From contig NC_135571.1 in the NCBI RefSeq assembly GCF_964340395.1, positions 15,605,221 to 15,669,220 of the forward strand: a DNA stretch of 64,000 nucleotides. Direction: 5' to 3'. The stretch is from Glandiceps talaboti. Lineage: Eukaryota; Hemichordata; Enteropneusta; Spengelidae. Of this stretch, positions 12,180 through 28,300 are shown in pieces; position 1 is the stretch's first letter, and the number at the start of each line of letters is the position of its first letter. The translations under genes were made by a program, and so were the position numbers. Below the pieces are notes generated by a model, which saw only the letters and a program-made list of their open reading frames with translations, was not told the origin of the DNA and did no database searches.

Positions 12180-15100
12180 TAGAGCTAGTACTTGGTACAC
12201 TTAGAAATGACATTTAGTAGAGCTAGTACTTGGTACACTTAGAAAGGACATTTAGTAATAGTAGAGCTAGTACTTGGTACACTTAGAAAGGACATTTAGT
12301 AATAGTAGAGCTAGTACTTGGTACACTTAGAAAGGACATTTAGTAGAGCTAGTACTTGGTACACTTAGAAAGGACATTTAGTAGAGCTAGTAATTGGTAC
12401 ACTTAGAAAGGACATTTAGTAGAGCTAGTACTTGGTACACTTAGAAAGGACATTTAGTAGAGCTAGTACTTGGTACACTTAGAAAGGACATTTAGTAGAG
12501 CTAGTACTTGGTACACTTAGAAAGGTCATTTTGTAGAGCTAGTACTTGGTACACTTAGAAAGGATATTTAGTAGAGCTAGTAATTGGTACACTTAGAAAG
12601 GACATTTAGTAGAGCTAGTACTTGATACACTTAGAAAGGACATTTAGTAATAGTAGAGCTATTACTTGGGGTACACTTAGAAAGGACAGTTAGTAGAGCT
12701 AGTACTTGGTACACTTAGAAAGGACATTTAGTAATAGTAGAGCTATTACTTGGGGTACACTTAGAAAGGACAGTTAGTAGAGCTAGTACTTGATACACTT
12801 AGAAAAGTCATTTAGTAGAGCTAGTACTTGGTACACTTAGAAAGGACAATTAGTAGAGCTATTACTTGGTACACTTAGAAAGGACAGTTAGTAGAGCTAG
12901 TACTTGGTACACTTAGAAAGGACATTTAGTAGAGCTAGTTCTTGGTACACTTAGAAAGGACATTTAGTAATAGTAGAGCTAGTACTTGGTACACTTAGAA
13001 AGGACATTTAGTAGAGCTAGTACTTGGTACACTTAGAAAGGACATTTAGTAGAGCTAGTACTTGATACACTTAGAAAGGACATTTAGTAGAGCTAGTACT
13101 TGGTACACTTAGAAAGGACATTTAGTAATAATAGAGCTATTACTTGGTACACTTAGAAAGGACAGTTAGTAGAGCTAGTACTTGGTACACTTAGAAAGGA
13201 CATTTAGTAGAGCTAGTACTTCATAAACTTAGAAAGGACATTTAGTAGAGCTAGTACTTGATACACTTAGAAAGGTCATTTAGTAGAGCTAGTACTTGAG
13301 ACACTTAGAAAGGACATTTAGTAGAGCTAGTACTTGGTACACTTAGAAAGGACATTTAGTAATAGTAGAGCTAGTACTTGGTACACTTAGAAAGGACATT
13401 TAGTAGAGCTAGTACTTGGTACACTTAGAAAGGACATTTAGTAGAGCTAGTACTTGGTACACTTAGAAAGGACAGTTAGTAGAGCTAGTACTTGGTACAC
13501 TTAGAAAGGACATTTAGTAGAGCTAGTACTTGGTACACTTAGAAAGGATATTTAGTAGAGCTAGTAATTGGTACACTTAGAAAGGACATTTAGTAGAGCT
13601 AGTACTTGGTACACTTAGAAAGGACATTTAGTAATAGTAGAGCTATTACTTGGGGTACACTTAGAAAGGACAGTTAGTAGAGCTAGTACTTGATACACTT
13701 AGAAAAGTCATTTAGTAGAGCTAGTACTTGGTACACTTAGAAAGGACAATTAGTAGAGCTATTACTTGGTACACTTAGAAAGGACAGTTAGTAGAGCTAG
13801 TACTTGATACACTTAGAAAGGACATTTAGTAGAGCTAGTACTTGGTACACTTAGAAAGGACATTTAGTAATAGTAGAGCTAGTACTTGGTACACTTAGAA
13901 ATGACATTTAGTAGAGCTAGTACTTGGTACACTTAGAAAGGACATTTAGTAATAGTAGAGCTAGTACTTGGTACACTTAGAAAGGACATTTAGTAATAGT
14001 AGAGCTAGTACTTGGTACACTTAGAAAGGACATTTAGTAGAGCTAGTACTTGGTACACTTAGAAAGGACATTTAGTAGAGCTAGTAATTGGTACACTTAG
14101 AAAGGACATTTAGTAGAGCTAGTACTTGGTACACTTAGAAAGGACATTTAGTAGAGCTAGTACTTGGTACACTTAGAAAGGACATTTAGTAGAGCTAGTA
14201 CTTGGTACACTTAGAAAGGTCATTTTGTAGAGCTAGTACTTGGTACACTTAGAAAGGATATTTAGTAGAGCTAGTAATTGGTACACTTAGAAAGGACATT
14301 TAGTAGAGCTAGTACTTGATACACTTAGAAAGGACATTTAGTAATAGTAGAGCTATTACTTGGGGTACACTTAGAAAGGACAGTTAGTAGAGCTAGTACT
14401 TGGTACACTTAGAAAGGACATTTAGTAATAGTAGAGCTATTACTTGGGGTACACTTAGAAAGGACAGTTAGTAGAGCTAGTACTTGATACACTTAGAAAA
14501 GTCATTTAGTAGAGCTAGTACTTGGTACACTTAGAAAGGACAATTAGTAGAGCTATTACTTGGTACACTTAGAAAGGACAGTTAGTAGAGCTAGTACTTG
14601 GTACACTTAGAAAGGACATTTAGTAGAGCTAGTTCTTGGTACACTTAGAAAGGACATTTAGTAATAGTAGAGCTAGTACTTGGTACACTTAGAAAGGACA
14701 TTTAGTAGAGCTAGTACTTGGTACACTTAGAAAGGACATTTAGTAGAGCTAGTACTTGATACACTTAGAAAGGACATTTAGTAGAGCTAGTACTTGGTAC
14801 ACTTAGAAAGGACATTTAGTAATAATAGAGCTATTACTTGGTACACTTAGAAAGGACAGTTAGTAGAGCTAGTACTTGGTACACTTAGAAAGGACATTTA
14901 GTAGAGCTAGTACTTCATAAACTTAGAAAGGACATTTAGTAGAGCTAGTACTTGATACACTTAGAAAGGTCATTTAGTAGAGCTAGTACTTGAGACACTT
15001 AGAAAGGACATTTAGTAGAGCTAGTACTTGGTACACTTAGAAAGGACATTTAGTAATAGTAGAGCTAGTACTTGGTACACTTAGAAAGGACATTTAGTAG

Positions 15101-18100
15101 AGCTAGTACTTGGTACACTTAGAAAGGACATTTAGTAGAGCTAGTACTTGGTACACTTAGAAAGGACAGTTAGTAGAGCTAGTACTTGGTACACTTAGAA
15201 AGGACATTTAGTAGAGCTAGTACTTGGTACACTTAGAAAGGATATTTAGTAGAGCTAGTAATTGGTACACTTAGAAAGGACATTTAGTAGAGCTAGTACT
15301 TGGTACACTTAGAAAGGACATTTAGTAATAGTAGAGCTATTACTTGGGGTACACTTAGAAAGGACAGTTAGTAGAGCTAGTACTTGATACACTTAGAAAA
15401 GTCATTTAGTAGAGCTAGTACTTGGTACACTTAGAAAGGACAATTAGTAGAGCTATTACTTGGTACACTTAGAAAGGACAGTTAGTAGAGCTAGTACTTG
15501 GTACACTTAGAAAGGACATTTAGTAGAGCTAGTACTTGGTACACTTAGAAAGGACATTTAGTAATAGTAGAGCTATTACTTGGTACACTTAGAAAGGACA
15601 GTTAGTAGAGCTAGTACTTGGTACACTTAGAAAGGACATTTAGTAGAGCTAGTACTTGATACACTTAGAAAGGACATTTAGTAGAGCTAGTACTTGATAC
15701 ACTTAGAAAGGTCATTTAGTAGAGCTAGTACTTGATACACTTAGAAAGGACATTTAGTAGAGCTAGTATTTGGTACACTTAGAAAGGACATTTAGTAATA
15801 GTAGAGCTAGTACTTGGTACACTTAGAAAGGACATTTAGTAGAGCTAGTACTTGGTACACTTAGAAAGGACATTTAGTAATAGTAGAGCTAGTACTTGGT
15901 ACACTTAGAAAAGTCATTTAGTAGAGCTAGTACTTGGTACACTTAGAAAGGACAATTAGTAGAGCTATTACTTGGTACACTTAGAAAGGACAGTTAGTAG
16001 AGCTACTACTTGGTACACTTAGAAAGGACATTTAGTAGAGCTAGTACTTGGTACACTTAGAAAGGACAGTTAGTAGACCTAGTACTTGGTACACTTAGAA
16101 AGGATATTTAGTAGAGCTAGTAATTGGTACACTTAGAAAGGACATTTAGTAGAGCTAGTACTTGGTACACTTAGAAAGGACATTTAGTAATAGTAGAGCT
16201 ATTACTTGGGGTACACTTAGAAAGGACAGTTAGTAGAGCTAGTACTTGATACACTTAGAAAAGTCATTTAGTAGAGCTAGTACTTGGTACACTTAGAAAG
16301 GACAATTAGTAGAGCTATTACTTGGTACACTTAGAAAGGACAGTTAGTAGAGCTAGTACTTGGTACACTTAGAAAGGACATTTAGTAGAGCTAGTACTTG
16401 GTACACTTAGAAAGGACATTTAGTAATAGTAGAGCTATTACTTGGTACACTTAGAAAGGACAGTTAGTAGAGCTAGTACTTGGTACACTTAGAAAGGACA
16501 TTTAGTAGAGCTAGTACTTGATACACTTAGAAAGGACATTTAGTAGAGCTAGTACTTGATACACTTAGAAAGGTCATTTAGTAGAACTAGTACTTGATAC
16601 ACTTAGAAAGGACATTTAGTAGAGCTAGTACTTGGTACACTTAGAAAGGACATTTAGTAGAGCTAGTACTTGGTACACTTAGAAAGGACATTTAGTAATA
16701 GTAGAGCTAGTACTTGGTACACTTAGAAAGGACATTTAGTAGAGCTAGTACTTGGTACACTTAGAAAGGACATTTAGTAGAGCTAGTACTTGGTACACTT
16801 AGAAAGGACATTTAGTAGAGCTAGTACTAATTGGTACACTAAGAAATGACATTAAGTAGAGCTATTACTTTGTACACTTAGAAAGGACATTTAGTAGAGC
16901 TATTACTTGGTACACTTAGAAAGGACATTTAGTAGAGCTAGTACTTGGTACACTTAGAAAGGACATTTAGTAGAGCTAGTACTTGGTACACTTAGAAAGG
17001 ACAGTTAGTAGAGCTAGTACTTGGTACACTTAGAAAGGACATTTAGTAATAGTAGAGTTAGTACTTGGTACACTTAGAAAGGACATTTAGTAGAGCTAGT
17101 ACTTGGTACACTTAGAAAGGACATTTAGTAGAGCTAGTACTTGGTACACTTAGAAAGGATATTTAGTAATAGTAGAGTTAGTACTTGGTACACTTAGAAA
17201 GGACATTTAGTAGAGCTAGTACTTGGTACACTTAGAAAGGACATTTAGTAGAGCTAGTACTTGGTACACTTAGAAAGGACATTTAGTAGAGCTAGTACTT
17301 GGTACACTTAGAAATGACATTTAGTAGAGTTAGTACTTGGTACACTTAGAAAAGACAGTTAGTAGAGCTATTACTTGGTACACTTAGAAAGGACATTTAG
17401 TAGAGCTATTACTTGGTACACTTAGAAAGGACATTTAGTAGAGCTATTACTTGGTACACTTAGAAAGGACATTTAGTAGAGCTATTACTTGGTACACTTA
17501 GAAAGGACATTTAGTAGAGCTATTACTTGGTACACTTAGAAAGGACATTTAGTAGAGCTATTACTTGGTACACTTAGAAAGGACATTTAGTAATAGTAGA
17601 GCTATTACTTGGTACACTTAGAAAGGACAGTTAGTAGAGCTAGTACTTGGTACACTTAGAAAGGACATTTAGTAGAGCTAGTACTTGATACACTTAGAAA
17701 GGACATTTAGTAGAGCTAGTACTTGATACACTTAGAAAGGTCATTTAGTAGAGCTAGTACTTGATACACTTAGAAAGGACATTTAGTAGAGCTAGTACTT
17801 GGTACACTTAGAAAGGACATTTAGTAATAGTAGAGCTAGTACTTGGTACACTTAGAAATGACATTTAGTAGAGCTAGTACTTGGTACACTTAGAAAGGAC
17901 ATTTAGTAATAGTAGAGCTAGTACTTGGTACACTTAGAAAGGACATTTAGTAATAGTAGAGCTAGTACTTGGTACACTTAGAAAGGACATTTAGTAGAGC
18001 TAGTACTTGGTACACTTAGAAAGGACATTTAGTAGAGCTAGTAATTGGTACACTTAGAAAGGACATTTAGTAGAGCTAGTACTTGGTACACTTAGAAAGG

Positions 18101-21100
18101 ACATTTAGTAGAGCTAGTACTTGGTACACTTAGAAAGGACATTTAGTAGAGCTAGTACTTGGTACACTTAGAAAGGTCATTTTGTAGAGCTAGTACTTGG
18201 TACACTTAGAAAGGATATTTAGTAGAGCTAGTAATTGGTACACTTAGAAAGGACATTTAGTAGAGCTAGTACTTGATACACTTAGAAAGGACATTTAGTA
18301 ATAGTAGAGCTATTACTTGGGGTACACTTAGAAAGGACAGTTAGTAGAGCTAGTACTTGGTACACTTAGAAAGGACATTTAGTAATAGTAGAGATATTAC
18401 TTGGGGTACACTTAGAAAGGACAGTTAGTAGAGCTAGTACTTGATACACTTAGAAAAGTCATTTAGTAGAGCTAGTACTTGGTACACTTAGAAAGGACAA
18501 TTAGTAGAGCTATTACTTGGTACACTTAGAAAGGACAGTTAGTAGAGCTAGTACTTGGTACACTTAGAAAGGACATTTAGTAGAGCTAGTTCTTGGTACA
18601 CTTAGAAAGGACATTTAGTAATAGTAGAGCTAGTACTTGGTACACTTAGAAAGGACATTTAGTAGAGCTAGTACTTGGTACACTTAGAAAGGACATTTAG
18701 TAGAGCTAGTACTTGATACACTTAGAAAGGACATTTAGTAGAGCTAGTACTTGGTACACTTAGAAAGGACATTTAGTAATAATAGAGCTATTACTTGGTA
18801 CACTTAGAAAGGACAGTTAGTAGAGCTAGTACTTGGTACACTTAGAAAGGACATTTAGTAGAGCTAGTACTTCATAAACTTAGAAAGGACATTTAGTAGA
18901 GCTAGTACTTGATACACTTAGAAAGGTCATTTAGTAGAGCTAGTACTTGAGACACTTAGAAAGGACATTTAGTAGAGCTAGTACTTGGTACACTTAGAAA
19001 GGACATTTAGTAATAGTAGAGCTAGTACTTGGTACACTTAGAAAGGACATTTAGTAGAGCTAGTACTTGGTACACTTAGAAAGGACATTTAGTAGAGCTA
19101 GTACTTGGTACACTTAGAAAGGACAGTTAGTAGAGCTAGTACTTGGTACACTTAGAAAGGACATTTAGTAGAGCTAGTACTTGGTACACTTAGAAAGGAT
19201 ATTTAGTAGAGCTAGTAATTGGTACACTTAGAAAGGACATTTAGTAGAGCTAGTACTTGGTACACTTAGAAAGGACATTTAGTAATAGTAGAGCTATTAC
19301 TTGGGGTACACTTAGAAAGGACAGTTAGTAGAGCTAGTACTTGATACACTTAGAAAAGTCATTTAGTAGAGCTAGTACTTGGTACACTTAGAAAGGACAA
19401 TTAGTAGAGCTATTACTTGGTACACTTAGAAAGGACAGTTAGTAGAGCTAGTACTTGGTACACTTAGAAAGGACATTTAGTAGAGCTAGTACTTGGTACA
19501 CTTAGAAAGGACATTTAGTAATAGTAGAGCTATTACTTGGTACACTTAGAAAGGACAGTTAGTAGAGCTAGTACTTGGTACACTTAGAAAGGACATTTAG
19601 TAGAGCTAGTACTTGATACACTTAGAAAGGACATTTAGTAGAGCTAGTACTTGATACACTTAGAAAGGTCATTTAGTAGAGCTAGTACTTGATACACTTA
19701 GAAAGGACATTTAGTAGAGCTAGTATTTGGTACACTTAGAAAGGACATTTAGTAATAGTAGAGCTAGTACTTGGTACACTTAGAAAGGACATTTAGTAGA
19801 GCTAGTACTTGGTACACTTAGAAAAGTCATTTAGTAGAGCTAGTACTTGGTACACTTAGAAAGGACAATTAGTAGAGCTATTACTTGGTACACTTAGAAA
19901 GGACATTTAGTAATAGTAGAGCTAGTACTTGGTACACTTAGAAAAGTCATTTAGTAATAGTAGAGCTAGTACTTGGTACACTTAGAAAAGTCATTTAGTA
20001 GAGCTAGTACTTGGTACACTTAGAAAGGACAATTAGTAGAGCTATTACTTGGTACACTTAGAAAGGACAGTTAGTAGAGCTACTACTTGGTACACTTAGA
20101 AAGGACATTTAGTAGAGCTAGTACTTGGTACACTTAGAAAGGACAGTTAGTAGACCTAGTACTTGGTACACTTAGAAAGGATATTTAGTAGAGCTAGTAA
20201 TTGGTACACTTAGAAAGGACATTTAGTAGAGCTAGTACTTGGTACACTTAGAAAGGACATTTAGTAATAGTAGAGCTATTACTTGGGGTACACTTAGAAA
20301 GGACAGTTAGTAGAGCTAGTACTTGATACACTTAGAAAAGTCATTTAGTAGAGCTAGTACTTGGTACACTTAGAAAGGACAATTAGTAGAGCTATTACTT
20401 GGTACACTTAGAAAGGACAGTTAGTAGAGCTAGTACTTGGTACACTTAGAAAGGACATTTAGTAGAGCTAGTACTTGGTACACTTAGAAAGGACATTTAG
20501 TAATAGTAGAGCTATTACTTGGTACACTTAGAAAGGACAGTTAGTAGAGCTAGTACTTGGTACACTTAGAAAGGACATTTAGTAGAGCTAGTACTTGATA
20601 CACTTAGAAAGGACATTTAGTAGAGCTAGTACTTGATACACTTAGAAAGGTCATTTAGTAGAACTAGTACTTGATACACTTAGAAAGGACATTTAGTAGA
20701 GCTAGTACTTGGTACACTTAGAAAGGACATTTAGTAGAGCTAGTACTTGGTACACTTAGAAAGGACATTTAGTAATAGTAGAGCTAGTACTTGGTACACT
20801 TAGAAAGGACATTTAGTAGAGCTAGTACTTGGTACACTTAGAAAGGACATTTAGTAGAGCTAGTACTTGGTACACTTAGAAAGGACATTTAGTAGAGCTA
20901 GTACTAATTGGTACACTAAGAAATGACATTAAGTAGAGCTATTACTTTGTACACTTAGAAAGGACATTTAGTAGAGCTATTACTTGGTACACTTAGAAAG
21001 GACATTTAGTAGAGCTAGTACTTGGTACACTTAGAAAGGACATTTAGTAGAGCTAGTACTTGGTACACTTAGAAAGGACAGTTAGTAGAGCTAGTACTTG

Positions 21101-22300
21101 GTACACTTAGAAAGGACATTTAGTAATAGTAGAGTTAGTACTTGGTACACTTAGAAAGGACATTTAGTAGAGCTAGTACTTGGTACACTTAGAAAGGACA
21201 TTTAGTAGAGCTAGTACTTGGTACACTTAGAAAGGATATTTAGTAATAGTAGAGTTAGTACTTGGTACACTTAGAAAGGACATTTAGTAGAGCTAGTACT
21301 TGGTACACTTAGAAAGGACATTTAGTAGAGCTAGTACTTGGTACACTTAGAAAGGACATTTAGTAGAGCTAGTACTTGGTACACTTAGAAATGACATTTA
21401 GTAGAGTTAGTACTTGGTACACTTAGAAAAGACAGTTAGTAGAGCTATTACTTGGTACACTTAGAAAGGACATTTAGTAGAGCTATTACTTGGTACACTT
21501 AGAAAGGACATTTAGTAGAGCTATTACTTGGTACACTTAGAAAGGACATTTAGTAGAGCTATTACTTGGTACACTTAGAAAGGACATTTAGTAGAGCTAT
21601 TACTTGGTACACTTAGAAAGGACATTTAGTAGAGCTATTACTTGGTACACTTAGAAAGGACATTTAGTAGAGCTAGTACTTGGTACACTTAGAAAGGACA
21701 TTTAGTAGAGCTAGTACTTGGTACACTTAGAAAGGACATTTAGTAGAGCTATTACTTGGTACACTTAGAAAGGACATTTAGTAGAGCTAGTACTTGGTAC
21801 ACTTAGAAAGGACATTTAGTAGAGCTAGTACTTGGTACACTTAGAAAGGACATCTAGTAATAGTAGAGCTATTACTTGGTACACTTAGAAAGGACATTTA
21901 GTAGAGCTATTACTTGGTACACTTAGAAAGGACATTTAGTAGAGCTAGTACTTGGTACACTTAGAAAGGACATTTAGTAGAGCTAGTACTTGGTACACTT
22001 AGAAAGGACAGTTAGTAGAGCTAGTACTTGATACACTTAGAAAGGACATTTAGTAGAGCTAGTACTTGGTACACTTAGAAAGGACATTTAGTAGAGCTAG
22101 TACTTGGTACACTTAGAAAGGACATTTAGTAATAGTAGAGCTAGTACTTGGTACACTTAGAAAGGACATTTAGTAGAGCTAGTACTTGGTACACTTAGAA
22201 AGGACATTTAGTAGAGCTAGTACTTGGTACACTTAGAAAGGACATTTAGTAGAGCTAGTACTAATTGGTACACTAAGAAATGACATTAAGTAGAGCTATT
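12180..22300. repeat. Older higher-order repeats (1694, ~3957-4077 and 1357 bp)
   Basis: The tcataaactt variant is at 13221, 14915 and 18872, offsets 1694 and 3957. The cattttgtag variant is at 12527, 14221 and 18178, with the same offsets. The actttgtac variant is at 16867, 20944 and 22301, offsets 4077 and 1357. The change from 3957 to 4077 equals 120 bp, or two 38-bp and one 44-bp monomers, so the copies also changed by small unit gains. Confidence 0.87.
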
Positions 22301-25300
22301 ACTTTGTACACTTAGAAAGGACATTTAGTAGAGCTATTACTTGGTACACTTAGAAAGGACATTTAGTAGAGCTAGTACTTGGTACACTTAGAAAGGACAT
22401 TTAGTAGAGCTAGTACTTGGTACACTTAGAAAGGACAGTTAGTAGAGCTAGTACTTGGTACACTTAGAAAGGACATTTAGTAATAGTAGAGTTAGTACTT
22501 GGTACACTTAGAAAGGACATTTAGTAGAGCTAGTACTTGGTACACTTAGAAAGGACATTTAGTAGAGCTAGTACTTGGTACACTTAGAAAGGATATTTAG
22601 TAATAGTAGAGTTAGTACTTGGTACACTTAGAAAGGACATTTAGTAGAGCTAGTACTTGGTACACTTAGAAAGGACATTTAGTAGAGCTAGTACTTGGTA
22701 CACTTAGAAAGGACATTTAGTAGAGCTAGTACTTGGTACACTTAGAAATGACATTTAGTAGAGTTAGTACTTGGTACACTTAGAAAAGACAGTTAGTAGA
22801 GCTATTACTTGGTACACTTAGAAAGGACATTTAGTAGAGCTATTACTTGGTACACTTAGAAAGGACATTTAGTAGAGCTATTACTTGGTACACTTAGAAA
22901 GGACATTTAGTAGAGCTATTACTTGGTACACTTAGAAAGGACATTTAGTAGAGCTATTACTTGGTACACTTAGAAAGGACATTTAGTAGAGCTATTACTT
23001 GGTACACTTAGAAAGGACATTTAGTAGAGCTAGTACTTGGTACACTTAGAAAGGACATTTAGTAGAGCTAGTACTTGGTACACTTAGAAAGGACATTTAG
23101 TAGAGCTATTACTTGGTACACTTAGAAAGGACATTTAGTAGAGCTAGTACTTGGTACACTTAGAAAGGACATTTAGTAGAGCTAGTACTTGGTACACTTA
23201 GAAAGGACATCTAGTAATAGTAGAGCTATTACTTGGTACACTTAGAAAGGACATTTAGTAGAGCTATTACTTGGTACACTTAGAAAGGACATTTAGTAGA
23301 GCTAGTACTTGGTACACTTAGAAAGGACATTTAGTAGAGCTAGTACTTGGTACACTTAGAAAGGACAGTTAGTAGAGCTAGTACTTGATACACTTAGAAA
23401 AGTCATTTAGTAGAGCTAGTACTTGGTACACTTAGAAAGGACATTTAGTAATAGTAGAGCTATTACTTGGTACACTTAGAAAGGACAGTTAGTAGAGCTA
23501 GTACTTGGTACACTTAGAAAGGACATTTAGTAGAGCTAGTACTTGATACACTTAGAAAGGACATTTAGTAGAGCTAGTACTTGATACACTTAGAAAGGTC
23601 ATTTAGTAGAGCTAGTACTTGATACACTTAGAAAGGACATTTAGTAGAGCTAGTACTTGGTACACTTAGAAAGGACATTTAGTAGAGCTATTACTTGGTA
23701 CACTTAGAAAGGACATTTAGTAGAGCTATTACTTGGTACACTTAGAAAGATCATTTAGTAGAGCTAGTACTTGGTACACTTAGAAAGGACATTTAGTAGA
23801 GCTATTACTTGGTACACTTAGAAAGGTCATTTAGTAGAGCTAGTACTTGGTACACATAGAAAGGACAGTTAGTAGAGCTAGTACTTGGTACACTTAGAAA
23901 GGACATTTAGTAGAGCTAGTACTTGGTACACTTAGAAAGGACATTTAGTAGAGCTAGTACTTGGTACACTTAGAAAGGTCATTTAGTAGAGCTAGTACTT
24001 GGTACACTTAGAAAGGATATTTAGTAGAGCTAGTACTTGGTACACTTAGAAATGACATTTAGTAGAGCTAGTACTTGGTACACTTAGAAAGGACATTTAG
24101 TAATAGTAGAGCTATTACTTGGTACACTTAGAAAGGACAGTTAGTAGAGCTATTACTTGGTACACTTAGAAAGGACATTTAGTAGAGCTAGTACTTGGTA
24201 CACTAAGAAATGACATTTAGTAGAGCTATTACTTGGTACACTTAGAAAGGACATTTAGTAGAGCTATTACTTGGTACACTTAGAAAGGACATTTAGTAGA
24301 GCTAGTACTTGGTACACTTAGAAAGGACATTTAGTAGAGCTAGTACTAATTGGTACACTAAGAAATGACATTTAGTAGAGCTATTACTAGGTACACTTAG
24401 AAAGGACAGTTAGTAGAGCTAGTACTTGGTACACTTAGAAAGGACATTTAGTAGAGCTATTACTTGGTACACTTAGAAAGGACATTTAGTAGAGCTAGTA
24501 CTTGGTACACTTAGAAAGGACATTTAGTAGAGCTAGTACTTGGTACACTTAGAAAGGACATTTAGTAGAGCTAGTACTTGGTACACTTAGAAAGGACATT
24601 TAGTAATAGTAGAGCTATTACTTGGTACACTTAGAAAGGACAGTTAGTAGAGCTATTACTTGGTACACTTAGAAAGGACATTTAGTAGAGCTATTACTTG
24701 GTACACTTAGAAAGGACATTTAGTAGAGCTAGTACTTGGTACACTTAGAAAGGTCATTTAGTAGAGCTAGTACTTGGTACACTTAGAAAGGATATTTAGT
24801 AGAGCTAGTAATTGGTACACTTAGAAAGGACATTTAGTAGAGCTAGTACTTGTTACACTTAGAAAGGACATTTAGTAATAGTAGAGCTATTACTTGGGGT
24901 ACACTTAGAAAGGACAGTTAGTAGAGCTAGTACTTGATACACTTAGAAAAGTCATTTAGTAGAGCTAGTACTTGGTACACTTAGAAAGGACATTTAGTAA
25001 TAGTAGAGCTATTACTTGGTACACTTAGAAAGGACAGTTAGTAGAGCTAGTACTTGGTACACTTAGAAAGGACATTTAGTAGAGCTAGTACTTGATACAC
25101 TTAGAAAGGACATTTAGTAGAGCTAGTACTTGATACACTTAGAAAGGTCATTTAGTAGAGCTAGTACTTGATACACTTAGAAAGGACATTTAGTAGAGCT
25201 AGTACTTGGTACACTTAGAAAGGACATTTAGTAGAGCTATTACTTGGTACACTTAGAAAGGACATTTAGTAGAGCTAGTACTTGGTACACTTAGAAAGAT

Positions 25301-28300
25301 CATTTAGTAGAGCTAGTACTTGGTACACTTAGAAAGGACATTTAGTAGAGCTATTACTTGGTACACTTAGAAAGGTCATTTAGTAGAGCTAGTACTTGGT
25401 ACACTTAGAAAGGAAAGTTAGTAGAGCTAGTACTTGGTACACTTAGAAAGGACATTTAGTAGAGCTAGTACTTGGTACACTTAGAAAGGACATTTAGTAG
25501 AGCTAGTACTTGGTACACTTAGAAAGGTCATTTAGTAGAGCTAGTACTTGGTACACTTAGAAAGGATATTTAGTAGAGCTAGTACTTGGTACACTTAGAA
25601 ATGACATTTAGTAGAGCTAGTACTTGGTACACTTAGAAAGGACATTTAGTAATAGTAGAGCTATTACTTGGTACACTTAGAAAGGACAGTTAGTAGAGCT
25701 ATTACTTGGTACACTTAGAAAGGACATTTAGTAGAGCTAGTACTTGGTACACTAAGAAATGACATTTAGTAGAGCTATTACTTGGTACACTTAGAAAGGA
25801 CATTTAGTAGAGCTAGTACTTGGTACACTTAGAAAGGACATTTAGTAGAGCTAGTACTTGGTACACTTAGAAAGGACATTTAGTAGAGCTAGTACTAATT
25901 GGTACACTAAGAAATGACATTTAGTAGAGCTATTACTTGGTACACTTAGAAAGGACAGTTAGTAGAGCTATTACTTGGTACACTTAGAAAGCACATTTAG
26001 TAGAGCTATTACTTGGTACACTTAGAAAGGACATTTAGTAGAGCTAGTACTTGGTACACTTAGAAAGGACATTTAGTAGAGCTAGTACTTGGTACACTTA
26101 GAAAGGACATTTAGTAGAGCTAGTACTTGGTACACTTAGAAAGGACATTTAGTAATAGTAGAGCTATTACTTGGTACACTTAGAAAGGACAGTTAGTAGA
26201 GCTATTACTTGGTACACTTAGAAAGGACATTTAGTAGAGCTATTACTTGGTACACTAAGAAATGACATTTAGTAGAGCTATTACTTGGTACACTTAGAAA
26301 GGACATTTAGTAGAGCTAGTACTTGGTACACTTAGAAAGGACATTTAGTAGAGCTAGTACTTGGTACACTTAGAAAGGACATTTAGTAGAGCTAGTACTA
26401 ATTGGTACACTAAGAAATGACATTTAGTAGAGCTATTACTTGGTACACTTAGAAAGGACAGTTAGTAGAGCTAGTACTTGGTACACTTAGAAAGGACATT
26501 TAGTAGAGCTATTACTTGGTACACTTAGAAAGGACATTTAGTAGAGCTAGTACTTGGTACACTTAGAAAGGACATTTAGTAGAGCTAGTACTTGGTACAC
26601 TTAGAAAGGTCATTTAGTAGAGCTAGTACTTGGTACACTTAGAAAGGATATTTAGTAGAGCTAGTACTTGGTACACTTAGAAATGACATTTAGTAGAGCT
26701 AGTACTTGGTACACTTAGAAAGGACATTTAGTAATAGTAGAGCTATTACTTGGTACACTTAGAAAGGACAGTTAGTAGAGCTATTACTTGGTACACTTAG
26801 AAAGGACATTTAGTAGAGCTAGTACTTGGTACACTTAGAAAGGACATTTAGTAGAGCTATTACTTGGTACACTAAGAAATGACATTTAGTAGAGCTATTA
26901 CTTGGTACACTTAGAAAGGACATTTAGTAGAGCTAGTACTTGGTACACTTAGAAAGGACATTTAGTAGAGCTAGTACTTGGTACACTTAGAAAGGACATT
27001 TAGTAGAGCTAGTACTTGGTAAACTTAGAAAGGACAGTTAGTAGAGCTAGTACTTGATACACTTAGAAAGGACATTTAGTAGAGCTAGTACTTGGTACAC
27101 TTAGAAAGGACATTTAGTAGAGCTAGTACTTGGTACACTTAGAAAGGACATTTAGTAATAGTAGAGCTAGTACTTGGTACACTTAGAAAGGACATTTAGT
27201 AGAGCTAGTACTTGGTACACTTAGAAAGGACATTTAGTAGAGCTAGTACTTGGTACACTTAGAAAGGACATTTAGTAGAGCTAGTACTAATTGGTACACT
27301 AAGAAATGACATTAAGTAGAGCTATTACTTTGTACACTTAGAAAGGACATTTAGTAGAGCTATTACTTGGTACACTTAGAAAGGACATTTAGTAGAGCTA
27401 GTACTTGGTACACTTAGAAAGGACATTTAGTAGAGCTAGTACTTGGTACACTTAGAAAGGACAGTTAGTAGAGCTAGTACTTGGTACACTTAGAAAGGAC
27501 ATTTAGTAATAGTAGAGTTAGTACTTGGTACACTTAGAAAGGACATTTAGTAGAGCTAGTACTTGGTACACTTAGAAAGGACATTTAGTAGAGCTAGTAC
27601 TTGGTACACTTAGAAAGGATATTTAGTAATAGTAGAGTTAGTACTTGGTACACTTAGAAAGGACATTTAGTAGAGCTAGTACTTGGTACACTTAGAAAGG
27701 ACATTTAGTAGAGCTAGTACTTGGTACACTTAGAAAGGACATTTAGTAGAGCTAGTACTTGGTACACTTAGAAATGACATTTAGTAGAGTTAGTACTTGG
27801 TACACTTAGAAAAGACAGTTAGTAGAGCTATTACTTGGTACACTTAGAAAGGACATTTAGTAGAGCTATTACTTGGTACACTTAGAAAGGACATTTAGTA
27901 GAGCTATTACTTGGTACACTTAGAAAGGACATTTAGTAGAGCTATTACTTGGTACACTTAGAAAGGACATTTAGTAGAGCTATTACTTGGTACACTTAGA
28001 AAGGACATTTAGTAGAGCTATTACTTGGTACACTTAGAAAGGACATTTAGTAGAGCTATTACTTGGTACACTTAGAAAGGACATTTAGTAGAGCTAGTAC
28101 TTGGTACACTTAGAAAGGACATTTAGTAGAGCTAGTACTTGGTACACTTAGAAAGGACATTTAGTAGAGCTAGTACTTGGTACACTTAGAAAGGACATTT
28201 AGTAGAGCTAGTACTTGGTACACTTAGAAAGGACATCTAGTAATAGTAGAGCTATTACTTGGTACACTTAGAAAGGACATTTAGTAGAGCTATTACTTGG